Part shown: in pieces, positions 42,554 through 50,102 of the stretch
How positions within the stretch are numbered: the first letter of the stretch is position 1
Layout: each line of letters begins with the position of its first letter
Assembly (NCBI RefSeq): GCF_000429765.1
Contig: NZ_KE386949.1
Location: forward strand, 62,001-126,000
DNA from: Gemmobacter nectariphilus DSM 15620
GTDB taxonomy: Bacteria; Pseudomonadota; Alphaproteobacteria; Rhodobacterales; Rhodobacteraceae
DNA: 64,000 nucleotides
Direction of reading: 5' to 3'
The notes under the pieces: generated by a model
Database searches by the model: none
Told to the model about the DNA's origin: nothing
What the model saw: only the letters and a program-made list of their open reading frames with translations
Program-made: the position numbers and the translations under genes

Positions 42554-42892
42554 ATGCGCCAAGCCTGGACCATGACCGACCGCAAGGACGGACCGGGCGA
42601 CGATACCTCGGTCGTCACCAAGACACGCCCCAAGACGCAGCGCCCGCCGCTTTACAAGGTGCTGCTGCTGAACGACGACTACACGCCGATGGAATTCGTC
42701 GTGCATGTGCTGGAGCGGTTCTTTGGCATGACTCATGCCCAGGCCTTCGAGATCATGCTGACGGTCCACAAGAAGGGTGTCGCCGTGGTCGGGGTGTTCA
42801 GCTTTGAAGTGGCCGAGACCAAGGTCGCGCAGGTGATGGATTTCGCGCGGCGCCACCAGCATCCGCTGCAATGCACCATGGAAAAGGAATAA
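42554..42892 (+). CDS. clpS: ATP-dependent Clp protease adaptor ClpS
   Basis: About 112 residues. ClpS delivers N-degron substrates to ClpA. The substrate-pocket motif [14 protein letters not shown] and the closing [19 protein letters not shown] are fully conserved, and the disordered N-terminus carries [15 protein letters not shown]. Start ATG 42554 has GAGG ten bases upstream; ATG 42572 (MTDRKDG) is an equally plausible start. clpA is not adjacent. Confidence 0.95.
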   Translation: MRQAWTMTDRKDGPGDDTSVVTKTRPKTQRPPLYKVLLLNDDYTPMEFVVHVLERFFGMTHAQAFEIMLTVHKKGVAVVGVFSFEVAETKVAQVMDFARRHQHPLQCTMEKE

Positions 42893-42910
42893 GGCCGCAA
42901 GCGGCCGCCC

Positions 42911-43921
42911 ATGCGTTCCGAACGGCTTTCCCTGGCGCTGGAAGATGGCGCCGTGTCGCTGCCCCCCGAGGGGTGCATTCTGGTGTTGCGCCCGCGTGCG
43001 GGGGACGATCTGTCCGCCCTGGGCCGGGACCGGGTCCAGGTGGTGACAGGGTTCCGGCCCGACCATGATGCCTTTGCCGATCTGGGCTATGCCGTGGCAA
43101 CCGCGCCGGATCGCGGCTATGCCGCCGCGCTGGTCTGCCTGCCGCGCACCCGCGATCTGGCCCGCGCGCTGCTGGCCGAGGCATCCTTGCGCGTCGTGCC
43201 TGGCGGGCCCGTGCTGGTGGACGGGCAAAAGACCGACGGCATCGAATCGGTCTGGCGCGAGCTGCGCGATATGGGGGCCGCGCCGGGGGCGCCGCTGTCC
43301 AAGGCGCATGGCAAGATCTTCAGCTTTGCCGCCGGGGTCGACCTGGGCGCCTGGGCCGCGCAGGACCTGCAGGTCGCGGGCGGCTTTGTCACCCGCCCCG
43401 GCGTGTTTTCCGCCGATGGCCCGGATGCGGCCTCCGCCCTGCTGGCCGCCGCCCTGCCCGAGAAACTGCCCCCCCGCGTAGCCGATCTGGGCGCCGGCTG
43501 GGGCTATCTGGCGCGCGCCATTCTGGCCCGCGCGGGCGTCAGCGAGTGTCATCTGATCGAGGCCGAGGCTGAGGCGCTGGACTGCGCGCGCCGCAACGTC
43601 ACCGATCCGCGCGCGCGGTTCCACTGGGCGGATGCCACGCGCTTTCGCCCGGATCGGGCCTTTGACGCCGTGGTCTGCAACCCGCCCTTTCACAGCGGGC
43701 GCGAGGCCGACCCCGGTCTTGGCATCGCCTTTCTGAAGGCGGCGGCAGGCATGCTGACCACCTCGGGCACGCTGTGGCTGGTGGCGAACCGGCACCTGCC
43801 CTATGACCCCGTGCTTGCCGACCTCTTTCGCGAACACGAAGATCGGGGCGGTGATTCCCGGTTCCGCCTCTATCGCGCCAGCCGCCCCGTGCCGCGCCCT
43901 GCCCCGCGCAGACCGACCTGA
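42911..43921 (+). CDS. rsmC: 16S rRNA guanine-N2-methyltransferase, RsmC-like
   Basis: A 336-residue two-domain methyltransferase. The N-terminal half (about 1-170) is a degenerate Rossmann-like domain. The C-terminal half has motif I VADLGAGWGYLARAIL and the catalytic NPPFHSG motif near 255, as in RsmC/RlmG enzymes that modify guanine N2. It follows clpS by 18 bases and precedes an SDR gene by 13 bases. RlmG cannot be excluded without comparison. Confidence 0.88.
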   Translation: MRSERLSLALEDGAVSLPPEGCILVLRPRAGDDLSALGRDRVQVVTGFRPDHDAFADLGYAVATAPDRGYAAALVCLPRTRDLARALLAEASLRVVPGGPVLVDGQKTDGIESVWRELRDMGAAPGAPLSKAHGKIFSFAAGVDLGAWAAQDLQVAGGFVTRPGVFSADGPDAASALLAAALPEKLPPRVADLGAGWGYLARAILARAGVSECHLIEAEAEALDCARRNVTDPRARFHWADATRFRPDRAFDAVVCNPPFHSGREADPGLGIAFLKAAAGMLTTSGTLWLVANRHLPYDPVLADLFREHEDRGGDSRFRLYRASRPVPRPAPRRPT

Positions 43922-43934
43922 AGGACCGCCTCGC

Positions 43935-44741
43935 ATGACGCTTTCGATCTCTGGCAAGACCGCCATCGTCACCGGCGCCGCCCATGGCATCGGCCGCGCC
44001 ATCGCCCGGCATTTCGTCGACCGCGGCGCCAATGTGATGTTCGCCGACATGGACGAGGATGCGCTGGAACGTGACCTGGGCGAGGAAGCCCATGCCGAAG
44101 GTCCGGTGCGCTGGTTCGGCGGCGATCTGCGCAAGAAGCTGACCATCAACAACCTGCTCTCGGCCACGCTCGATGCCTTTGACCGGGTGGATGTGCTGGT
44201 GAATGCCCATCGCTGCGTGCGCCTGTCTGACCCGCTCTGCGCCGAAGATGACGGGGTCGAGGAAATGTGGGCGCAGAACCTGATGACCTCGCTGCGCCTG
44301 TCGCAACATGTCGCGCGGCGCATGGTGGCTCAGGCCGAGAAATCCTCTGACACCGGCCCGGCCGGCTGCATCATCAACCTGTCGTCCATCGCGGCGCGGC
44401 TGACCCACCCGGATCTTCTGGGCTATTCGATGGCCTGCGCGGGGATCGAACAGATGACCCGGTCCATGGCCGTGGCCCTGGCGCCGCAGCGCATCCGCGT
44501 CAACTGCGTGGCCTTTGGCAGCGTCATGAGCGCCAGCCTGCAGGCCAGCCTCAAGGAAAACCCCGACTGGCGCGACGACATCCGCCGCGGCACCCCGGCG
44601 AACCGCATCGCTGCCCCGCTGGAACTGGCCGAGACGGTGCAGTTCCTTGCCTCGGACGGGGCGGGGTTCGTGACGGGCCAGGTCCTGACGGTCGATGGCG
44701 GACGCAGCCTGATCGACCCGGTGCGCCACCCGGCGCATTAG
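43935..44741 (+). CDS. SDR-family protein lacking the catalytic lysine
   Basis: A 268-residue short-chain dehydrogenase/reductase fold. The NAD(P)-binding TGAAHGIGRAIA is at residues 13-24, ILNLSSIA has the serine near 150, and the C-terminal FLASDGAGFVTGQVLTVDGG is intact. The active site is altered: YxxxK reads Y164-S-M-A-C168, so the lysine is cysteine, and the NNAG motif reads VNAH. It may be a non-canonical enzyme or a binding protein. Start ATG 43935. It lies 13 bases after the methyltransferase gene, convergent with the aldehyde dehydrogenase. Confidence 0.88.
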   Translation: MTLSISGKTAIVTGAAHGIGRAIARHFVDRGANVMFADMDEDALERDLGEEAHAEGPVRWFGGDLRKKLTINNLLSATLDAFDRVDVLVNAHRCVRLSDPLCAEDDGVEEMWAQNLMTSLRLSQHVARRMVAQAEKSSDTGPAGCIINLSSIAARLTHPDLLGYSMACAGIEQMTRSMAVALAPQRIRVNCVAFGSVMSASLQASLKENPDWRDDIRRGTPANRIAAPLELAETVQFLASDGAGFVTGQVLTVDGGRSLIDPVRHPAH

Positions 44742-44776
44742 ACCGGATCGCCCATCCGCCCCCCGCGCCCCTGCCG

Positions 44777-44883
44777 TTTCGACTTGTCCAAATATCCTCG
44801 GGGGGTGCCGGCAGGTCGCGCCATTGGTTCGAGAACCAACCGGCGCCGGGCCGTCAGGCCAAGAGGGGGGCAGAAGGCCCCCC
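44777..44883 (-). repeat. Dispersed hairpin/GGRTATTT element, copy 12
   Basis: On the minus strand: a hairpin at 44883-44865 (7-bp arms, left GGGGGGC, loop CTTCT), a 58-base spacer, then the core GAGGATATTTGGACAAGTCG plus AAAC (44800-44777). The spacer holds a separate near-perfect palindrome, TTGGTTC-GA-GAACCAA (44824-44839). It fills the convergent SDR/aldehyde dehydrogenase spacer. Confidence 0.7.
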
Positions 44884-44906
44884 TTTCGACGCGCGCCACC
44901 GACGCA

Positions 44907-46406
44907 TCAGCGCAGAACGAAAGGATTGGCCTGTTCTGCGCCGTAATCCATCCAGACCGCCTTGGTTTCCAGGTAGTCGCGGATCGCCTCTTGCCCGCTT
45001 TCGCGGCCCATGCCCGACGATTTGAACCCGCCGAACGGCGACATGTAGCTGACGGTCCGGTAGCAATTGGTCCAGATCATCCCCGCCCGCAGCTTTTTCG
45101 CCGCCGTGAACATGCGGCGCTGGTCCTGCGTCCAGACCCCGGCAGCCAGCCCATAGGGGGTATCGTTCGCCAGCCGCCAGGCCTCGTCCTCGTCGCGAAA
45201 CGAGATGACGGACAGCACGGGGCCGAACACCTCGGTCTGGGCAATGGCCATGTCGTTGGTCACGCCCGTGAACACTGTGGGTTCGATGAACCAGCCGTCG
45301 CCACATTCCGGGCGCTTTGCCGGCTCGCCGCCCATGGCGCAGGTCGCCCCGCCCTGACGCGCCATGGCGATGCAATCCAGGATACGGCGGTATTGCGGCG
45401 GGGTGGTCACCGGGCCGACCTGAGTGGCCGGATCCAGCGGATCCCCCATCCGCGCGGTGCGGGCCAGGGCCACGAATTTTTCCACAAAGGCATCGTGCAG
45501 GCTTTCATGCACGATCACCCGCGATCCGGCGATGCAGGTCTGCCCGCTGGCGGCAAAGATCCCCGAGACCACGCCACGCACGGCATTGTCCAGCACGGCA
45601 TCTTCAAAGATCACCTGCGCCGACTTGCCGCCCAGCTCCAGCGTCAGCCGCTTGAACGTATCGGCCGCAGTTTTCGCGATGGCCCGGCCCGAGCCCTCGC
45701 CGCCGGTAAAGGCGATCTTGTCAACGCCCGGATGCGCGGTCAGCGCGGCGCCCGCCTCAGGGCCAAAGCCGGTGACCACGTTGACCACACCGGGGGGAAA
45801 GCCTGCCTCCTCGACCAGCCGCATCAGATCGAGCGTCGAGGCCGAGGTGAATTCGGACGGTTTGATGACCATGGTGCAGCCCGCCGCCAGCGCAGGCGCC
45901 ATCTTCCAGGTCAGCAGCAGCAGCGGCGAGTTCCACGGCGTGATCGCCGCCACCACGCCCACGGGTTCGTGGCGCGTGTAGGTGAACATGTCGGGCTTGT
46001 CGATCGGCAGAACCGCGCCTTCGATTTTGTCGGCCAGCCCGCCGAAATAGTGGAACCATTGCGGGATATAGCCGCACTGGCCGCGCATCTCGGCCCAAAG
46101 CTTGCCGTTGTCGCGTACCTCGGACAGGGCCAGCCGGTCGGCATCACGGGCGATCAGCTCGGCCAGTCGGCGCAGCAGCAGACCGCGCTGGGTCGGGTGC
46201 ATCGTCGCCCATGGCCCGCTGTCCAGCGCGGCGCGGGCCGCCGTGACCGCCCGGTCCACATCGGCGGCGCCGCAGCGCGGGATGCGCGCCCAGACCTTGG
46301 CGGTATAGGGATCGAGGCTGTCAAAGGTTTCCCCGGATGCCGCCCCGCCCCACTGGCCACCGATATAGACCTGATAGTCGTGGATGCGGTCGTCGCGCTG
46401 CTGCAT
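44907..46406 (-). CDS. Aldehyde dehydrogenase (NAD(P)-dependent)
   Basis: A 499-residue ALDH-superfamily enzyme oxidising an aldehyde to the acid. The catalytic Cys is in GQTCIAGSR near 300, the general-base Glu in LELGGKSAQ near 265, and the oxyanion Asn in TPWNSPL near 165. The start is ATG 46406 (MQQRDDRIHDY). It is the last gene of the seven-gene minus-strand operon, four bases after the alcohol dehydrogenase, so it likely oxidises the aldehyde that enzyme makes. Confidence 0.94.
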   Translation of the reverse strand: MQQRDDRIHDYQVYIGGQWGGAASGETFDSLDPYTAKVWARIPRCGAADVDRAVTAARAALDSGPWATMHPTQRGLLLRRLAELIARDADRLALSEVRDNGKLWAEMRGQCGYIPQWFHYFGGLADKIEGAVLPIDKPDMFTYTRHEPVGVVAAITPWNSPLLLLTWKMAPALAAGCTMVIKPSEFTSASTLDLMRLVEEAGFPPGVVNVVTGFGPEAGAALTAHPGVDKIAFTGGEGSGRAIAKTAADTFKRLTLELGGKSAQVIFEDAVLDNAVRGVVSGIFAASGQTCIAGSRVIVHESLHDAFVEKFVALARTARMGDPLDPATQVGPVTTPPQYRRILDCIAMARQGGATCAMGGEPAKRPECGDGWFIEPTVFTGVTNDMAIAQTEVFGPVLSVISFRDEDEAWRLANDTPYGLAAGVWTQDQRRMFTAAKKLRAGMIWTNCYRTVSYMSPFGGFKSSGMGRESGQEAIRDYLETKAVWMDYGAEQANPFVLR

Positions 46407-46410
46407 GGTC

Positions 46411-47541
46411 TCAGTCCTGAAATTCGATGACTTGCCGGATCGCCTCGCCATGATGCAGGCGGTCGAACCCTTCGTTGATCTGGTCCAGCCGGATGCGGTG
46501 GGTCATCAGCCGGTCCACCGCCAGCTTGCCCCGCCGGTAAAGCCCCAGGAACCGCGGAATGTCGCGCGCCGGCACGCCCGAGCCAAGATAGCTGCCACGC
46601 AGGCTGCGTTCCTCGGCCACCAACGTCAGGGGCGAGATGTTCAGCACCGCCTTGGGGTTGGTCAGGCCCGCCGAAATCGTCGTTCCGCCGCGCCGGGTAA
46701 AGGAAAACGCCGATTCCAGCGCGCGGGCGGATCCGGCAAATTCCAGCGCGGCATCGACACCGCCCCCCGTTGCCTCCTTGATGCGGGCGGTCAGGTCGGG
46801 ATCCGAGGCATCGAAGCAATGCGTCGCACCAAGTTCGCGCGCCAGATCCAGCTTGGCAGGCAGCGTGTCGACCGCGATGATCGTCTCGGCCCCCGCCGCC
46901 GCCGCGCCAAGGATCGCGGCCAGACCGACACCGCCAAGGCCCACGACCGCCGCCCGGCTGCCCGGCGGCACCGCGCCCATGTTGAACACCGCCCCCGCGC
47001 CGGTCAGCACCGCGCAGCCCATCAGCGCGGCAATGTTCAGCGGGATGTCCGGGTCGATCTTCACAAGGCTGCGGCGGCTGATCACCGCATGGCTGGCATA
47101 GGACGACACGCCCGTCATGTGATGCACCACCTGGCCACCCCGCGACAGGCGCGTGCCACCCGCCAGCATCTCGCCCCGCCCGTTCGCCGCAGCGCCGGGT
47201 TCGCACAGCGCAGGGCGCCCTGCCTGACAGGGACCGCAATGCCCGCAGGACGGCACAAAGACAAAGACCACATGGTCCCCGACCTTGAGATCGTCGACAC
47301 CTTCGCCCAGCCGTTCGACGACGCCCGACCCTTCATGGCCCAGCACCATGGGCACCGGACGCGGCCGATCGCCATTGATGACCGACAGGTCGGAATGGCA
47401 CAGGCCCGCCGCCGCGACGCGCACCAGCACCTCGCCGCGCTGCGGATCGGCAAGGTCGATCTGACCCACGGTCAGCGGCAGGGTTTCGGCATAGGGGCCG
47501 GGGCGGCCGATCTCTTCCAGAACGGCGGCGGTGATCTTCAT
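46411..47541 (-). CDS. Zinc-dependent alcohol dehydrogenase (MDR family)
   Basis: A 376-residue medium-chain dehydrogenase. Catalytic-zinc ligands are in AGLCHSDLS (Cys near 48) and GHEGSG (His near 71). The structural-zinc cysteines are in SCGHCGPCQAGRPALC, and the NAD-binding GLGGVGLAAI lies near 200. It oxidises an alcohol or polyol carbon. The operon position, between the importer ATPase and the aldehyde dehydrogenase, suggests alcohol-to-acid oxidation of the imported compound. Confidence 0.93.
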   Translation of the reverse strand: MKITAAVLEEIGRPGPYAETLPLTVGQIDLADPQRGEVLVRVAAAGLCHSDLSVINGDRPRPVPMVLGHEGSGVVERLGEGVDDLKVGDHVVFVFVPSCGHCGPCQAGRPALCEPGAAANGRGEMLAGGTRLSRGGQVVHHMTGVSSYASHAVISRRSLVKIDPDIPLNIAALMGCAVLTGAGAVFNMGAVPPGSRAAVVGLGGVGLAAILGAAAAGAETIIAVDTLPAKLDLARELGATHCFDASDPDLTARIKEATGGGVDAALEFAGSARALESAFSFTRRGGTTISAGLTNPKAVLNISPLTLVAEERSLRGSYLGSGVPARDIPRFLGLYRRGKLAVDRLMTHRIRLDQINEGFDRLHHGEAIRQVIEFQD

Positions 47542-47559
47542 GGTGTGTCCTCCGGCGGC

Positions 47560-49053
47560 CTAGTGGACGGCCGCATACATGATCTTTTCCTCGGTGGCCT
47601 CGTCGATGCCGAATTCCTCGACCACCCGGCCCTGCCGCGCGACCAGCACACGGTCGGCCAGGTTCATGATTTCCGGCAGATAGGACGAGATGACAACCAC
47701 GGCGAGGCCACTGTCGGCCAGTTCGTTGATCACCGCATGAAGTTCGGCAATCGCCCCCACGTCAACCCCGCGAGTCGGTTCGTCAAAAATCACCAGTTTG
47801 GGCCGCTGGACCAGCGATTTGGCGATCACCACCTTTTGCTGGTTGCCGCCCGACAGCTCGATCACCTTGGCATTGCCGTCGATGGCGCGCACGTTCAGCC
47901 GTTTGGTCCAGTCCTGCGACAGATCCATCATCTCCTTGTAGGACACGATGGGCATGCGGTTCAGATCGGCGCCCAGCAGGCCGGTATAGATGTTTTCCGC
48001 AATGGATTTCGTCTCGAAGAAGCCTTCCAGCTTGCGATCCTCGGTGACGTAGACGATGCCATCCTTGACCGCCGGGCGCGGGGTGCGATAGCGCACCGAC
48101 CGCCCGCCCAGCCGCACCTCGCCGCCATGCAGGAAGTCGCGCTTGATGACACCGGCGATGATCTTGGCGGTTTCCGTCCGGCCCGATCCGATCAGGCCGA
48201 ACACCCCGGTGATCTGTCCGGCATAGACGGAAAACGAGGTGTTGCGCACCATCCGCCCCATCGACAGGTTCTGAACGCTCAGCACCTTGGCGCCATAGGG
48301 GCGAGGGGCGCGGGCGCCTTTCTGATAGATTTCCTCGGTCAGGGTGCGGCCGACCATATGGCCGATGATGCGGTCGCGGTCAAAGGCGCTGGCCTGATCC
48401 GTCACCACATGCTGGCCATCGCGCAAGATGGTGATGCGGTCGGAAATCGCCAGCGCCTCTTCCAGCGCGTGGGTGATGAAGATGATCGACACCCCGTCGG
48501 CCTTGAGCCGCGCGACCAGGCCAAAGAAATGGTGCTTTTCCTCGGGCGTCAGGGTGGCGGTGGGTTCGTCAAAGATGATGACCCGCGCCTTGTGGTGAAC
48601 GGCGCGGGCGATTTCCACCATCTGCTTTTGCGCCGCGCCCAGCTGGCTGACGAACATGGTGGGATCGACGTTGAAGTTCAGCGATTGCAGGAACTGCTGG
48701 GCGGAAATGTAGATGCCGCGCAGGCGGTTCAGGAACCCTTCGTTGCCCAGATAGATGTTCTGCGCCACCGTCAACGAGGGCACCAGCGAGGTTTCCTGAA
48801 ACACCATCGCAATGCCATTGTGCAGCGCGTCGGCAGGGCGGGAAAAGGCCAGCGCCTCGCCGCGAAAGCGCACCTCGCCATGCGTCGGGCTGTGAACGCC
48901 CGCGATGATCTTGGTCAGCGTCGACTTGCCCGCGCCATTCTCGCCCAGAAGGGCATGGATTTCGCCCGGCATCAGGGTGAAGTTCACGTCGCTCAGGGCC
49001 GGAACGCCATGGAATTCCTTGGTGACGCCCCGCAGTTCGATGATCGGCTCCAT
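47560..49053 (-). CDS. Sugar ABC transporter ATP-binding protein (RbsA/MglA-type)
   Basis: A 497-residue double ATPase. The first domain has GENGAGKST and Walker B VIIFDEPTATL. The second has the degenerate GLIGSGRTE Walker A and the signature LSGGNQQKVVIAKSL. This tandem layout is typical of carbohydrate importers of the CUT2 class. Its start codon overlaps the stop of the upstream propeller gene by one base (shared A at 49053), showing translational coupling. Confidence 0.94.
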   Translation of the reverse strand: MEPIIELRGVTKEFHGVPALSDVNFTLMPGEIHALLGENGAGKSTLTKIIAGVHSPTHGEVRFRGEALAFSRPADALHNGIAMVFQETSLVPSLTVAQNIYLGNEGFLNRLRGIYISAQQFLQSLNFNVDPTMFVSQLGAAQKQMVEIARAVHHKARVIIFDEPTATLTPEEKHHFFGLVARLKADGVSIIFITHALEEALAISDRITILRDGQHVVTDQASAFDRDRIIGHMVGRTLTEEIYQKGARAPRPYGAKVLSVQNLSMGRMVRNTSFSVYAGQITGVFGLIGSGRTETAKIIAGVIKRDFLHGGEVRLGGRSVRYRTPRPAVKDGIVYVTEDRKLEGFFETKSIAENIYTGLLGADLNRMPIVSYKEMMDLSQDWTKRLNVRAIDGNAKVIELSGGNQQKVVIAKSLVQRPKLVIFDEPTRGVDVGAIAELHAVINELADSGLAVVVISSYLPEIMNLADRVLVARQGRVVEEFGIDEATEEKIMYAAVH

Positions 49054-50102
49054 CAGCCCCTCCCCCGCGCCGGATCAAGGCGCAGCACTTCGTTTCCGCC
49101 GGTCGAGGCCGCCCAGAGCACACCGCCCGTTTCCAGGACCGAGGTGATGCCATGGCGCTGCCCGCCGGCGCGGCTGTGCAGGCTTTGCAGTGGCACGAAC
49201 CCGGCATCGAGTTCGACCACCAGCCCGCTGGACCGGGTCGGCGCCCAGGGCTTGAGAATGCCCATCGACTTCAGCGCGCCGCCCTGCATGGGTTCGTGGA
49301 ACGAATAGCCGGACCGCAGCGCCGGGGCGATCCAGAATTCGGGATCCACCTCGGCCATCATGGCGCGACGATAGGCGGGTTCGCGCAAGACCAGTTCCAG
49401 CAGCGGGCTGCGCGGCGCGAACAGCGCCAGCCACGCGCCGCCGCCTGCCGATGGTGCCAGACCGGCCGGATAGCCTGGCAGGTCCTCCATCAGCTGGGTC
49501 AGGCGGCCGCTGTCGTCCAGCCGGATCAACCGCTTGGCCCAGGCCTCGCTGACCACCATGCCATCGGCGCGGGGCAGAAGGCCGTTGGGAAAGCCCAGCC
49601 GATCGGCCATCACCCTGGGCGCGCTGCCAGGCGTCCAGCGCAGCACGCGGCCCGACCGGCGCAGTTCCAGAAAATCGCGCGACCAGTCGGCAAAGGGATG
49701 CACGGTGGATCCAACGGCGATCCACAGCGCGCCCGAGGCATCGCAGGCCAGCGCGGTCACGCAGGACAGGCCCGCCAGCGCCGGGGGCACGGTGCCGCCG
49801 ATGGCAATGCCCTGCCCCTCGGCCGCAATAGCCAGCTGGCCATCGGGCATCACCGCAAGCGCGGTGATCATGCCCGCCGTCTCGGCCACCGGACCGGAGT
49901 CGGACATAACCTGCGTGCCTTCGGCCCACAGCACGCGCCCGCCCTGCACGACCAGCGCGCGGGGGGCACCGGCGGGAATGCCGGGCGCGGCATCTTCCAG
50001 CCGGTTGTTCGGCTTCAGCGCGCCATCCAGCGGCGGCACGGTCAGCGCGGCGCTGCCCCGGCCCAGCAGTCGATCCGACAGGGTTCGCAACGCGCCCATC
50101 AT
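49053..50102 (-). CDS. SMP-30/strictosidine-synthase-like beta-propeller protein
   Basis: A 349-residue protein of the SMP-30/gluconolactonase/strictosidine-synthase-like group. It has the segments FPNGLLPRADGMVVSEAWAKRL, LPGYPAGLAP and HGITSVLETGGVLWAAS, and no signal peptide, so it is probably cytoplasmic. It is clearly related to the C-terminal half of the neighbouring permease fusion (FPNG...ESW, LPGYPDN, ITSMREHKGWLYLG), indicating tandem duplication. Possible roles are lactone hydrolysis or ligand sensing. Start ATG 50102 overlaps the fusion gene stop (ATGA). Confidence 0.85.
   Translation of the reverse strand: MMGALRTLSDRLLGRGSAALTVPPLDGALKPNNRLEDAAPGIPAGAPRALVVQGGRVLWAEGTQVMSDSGPVAETAGMITALAVMPDGQLAIAAEGQGIAIGGTVPPALAGLSCVTALACDASGALWIAVGSTVHPFADWSRDFLELRRSGRVLRWTPGSAPRVMADRLGFPNGLLPRADGMVVSEAWAKRLIRLDDSGRLTQLMEDLPGYPAGLAPSAGGGAWLALFAPRSPLLELVLREPAYRRAMMAEVDPEFWIAPALRSGYSFHEPMQGGALKSMGILKPWAPTRSSGLVVELDAGFVPLQSLHSRAGGQRHGITSVLETGGVLWAASTGGNEVLRLDPARGRG

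Noticed and set aside
44820-44845. GGTTCGA-type sequence resembling a tRNA T-arm.
   Set aside because: It is a simple palindrome; no acceptor stem, anticodon arm or CCA end can be drawn around it.
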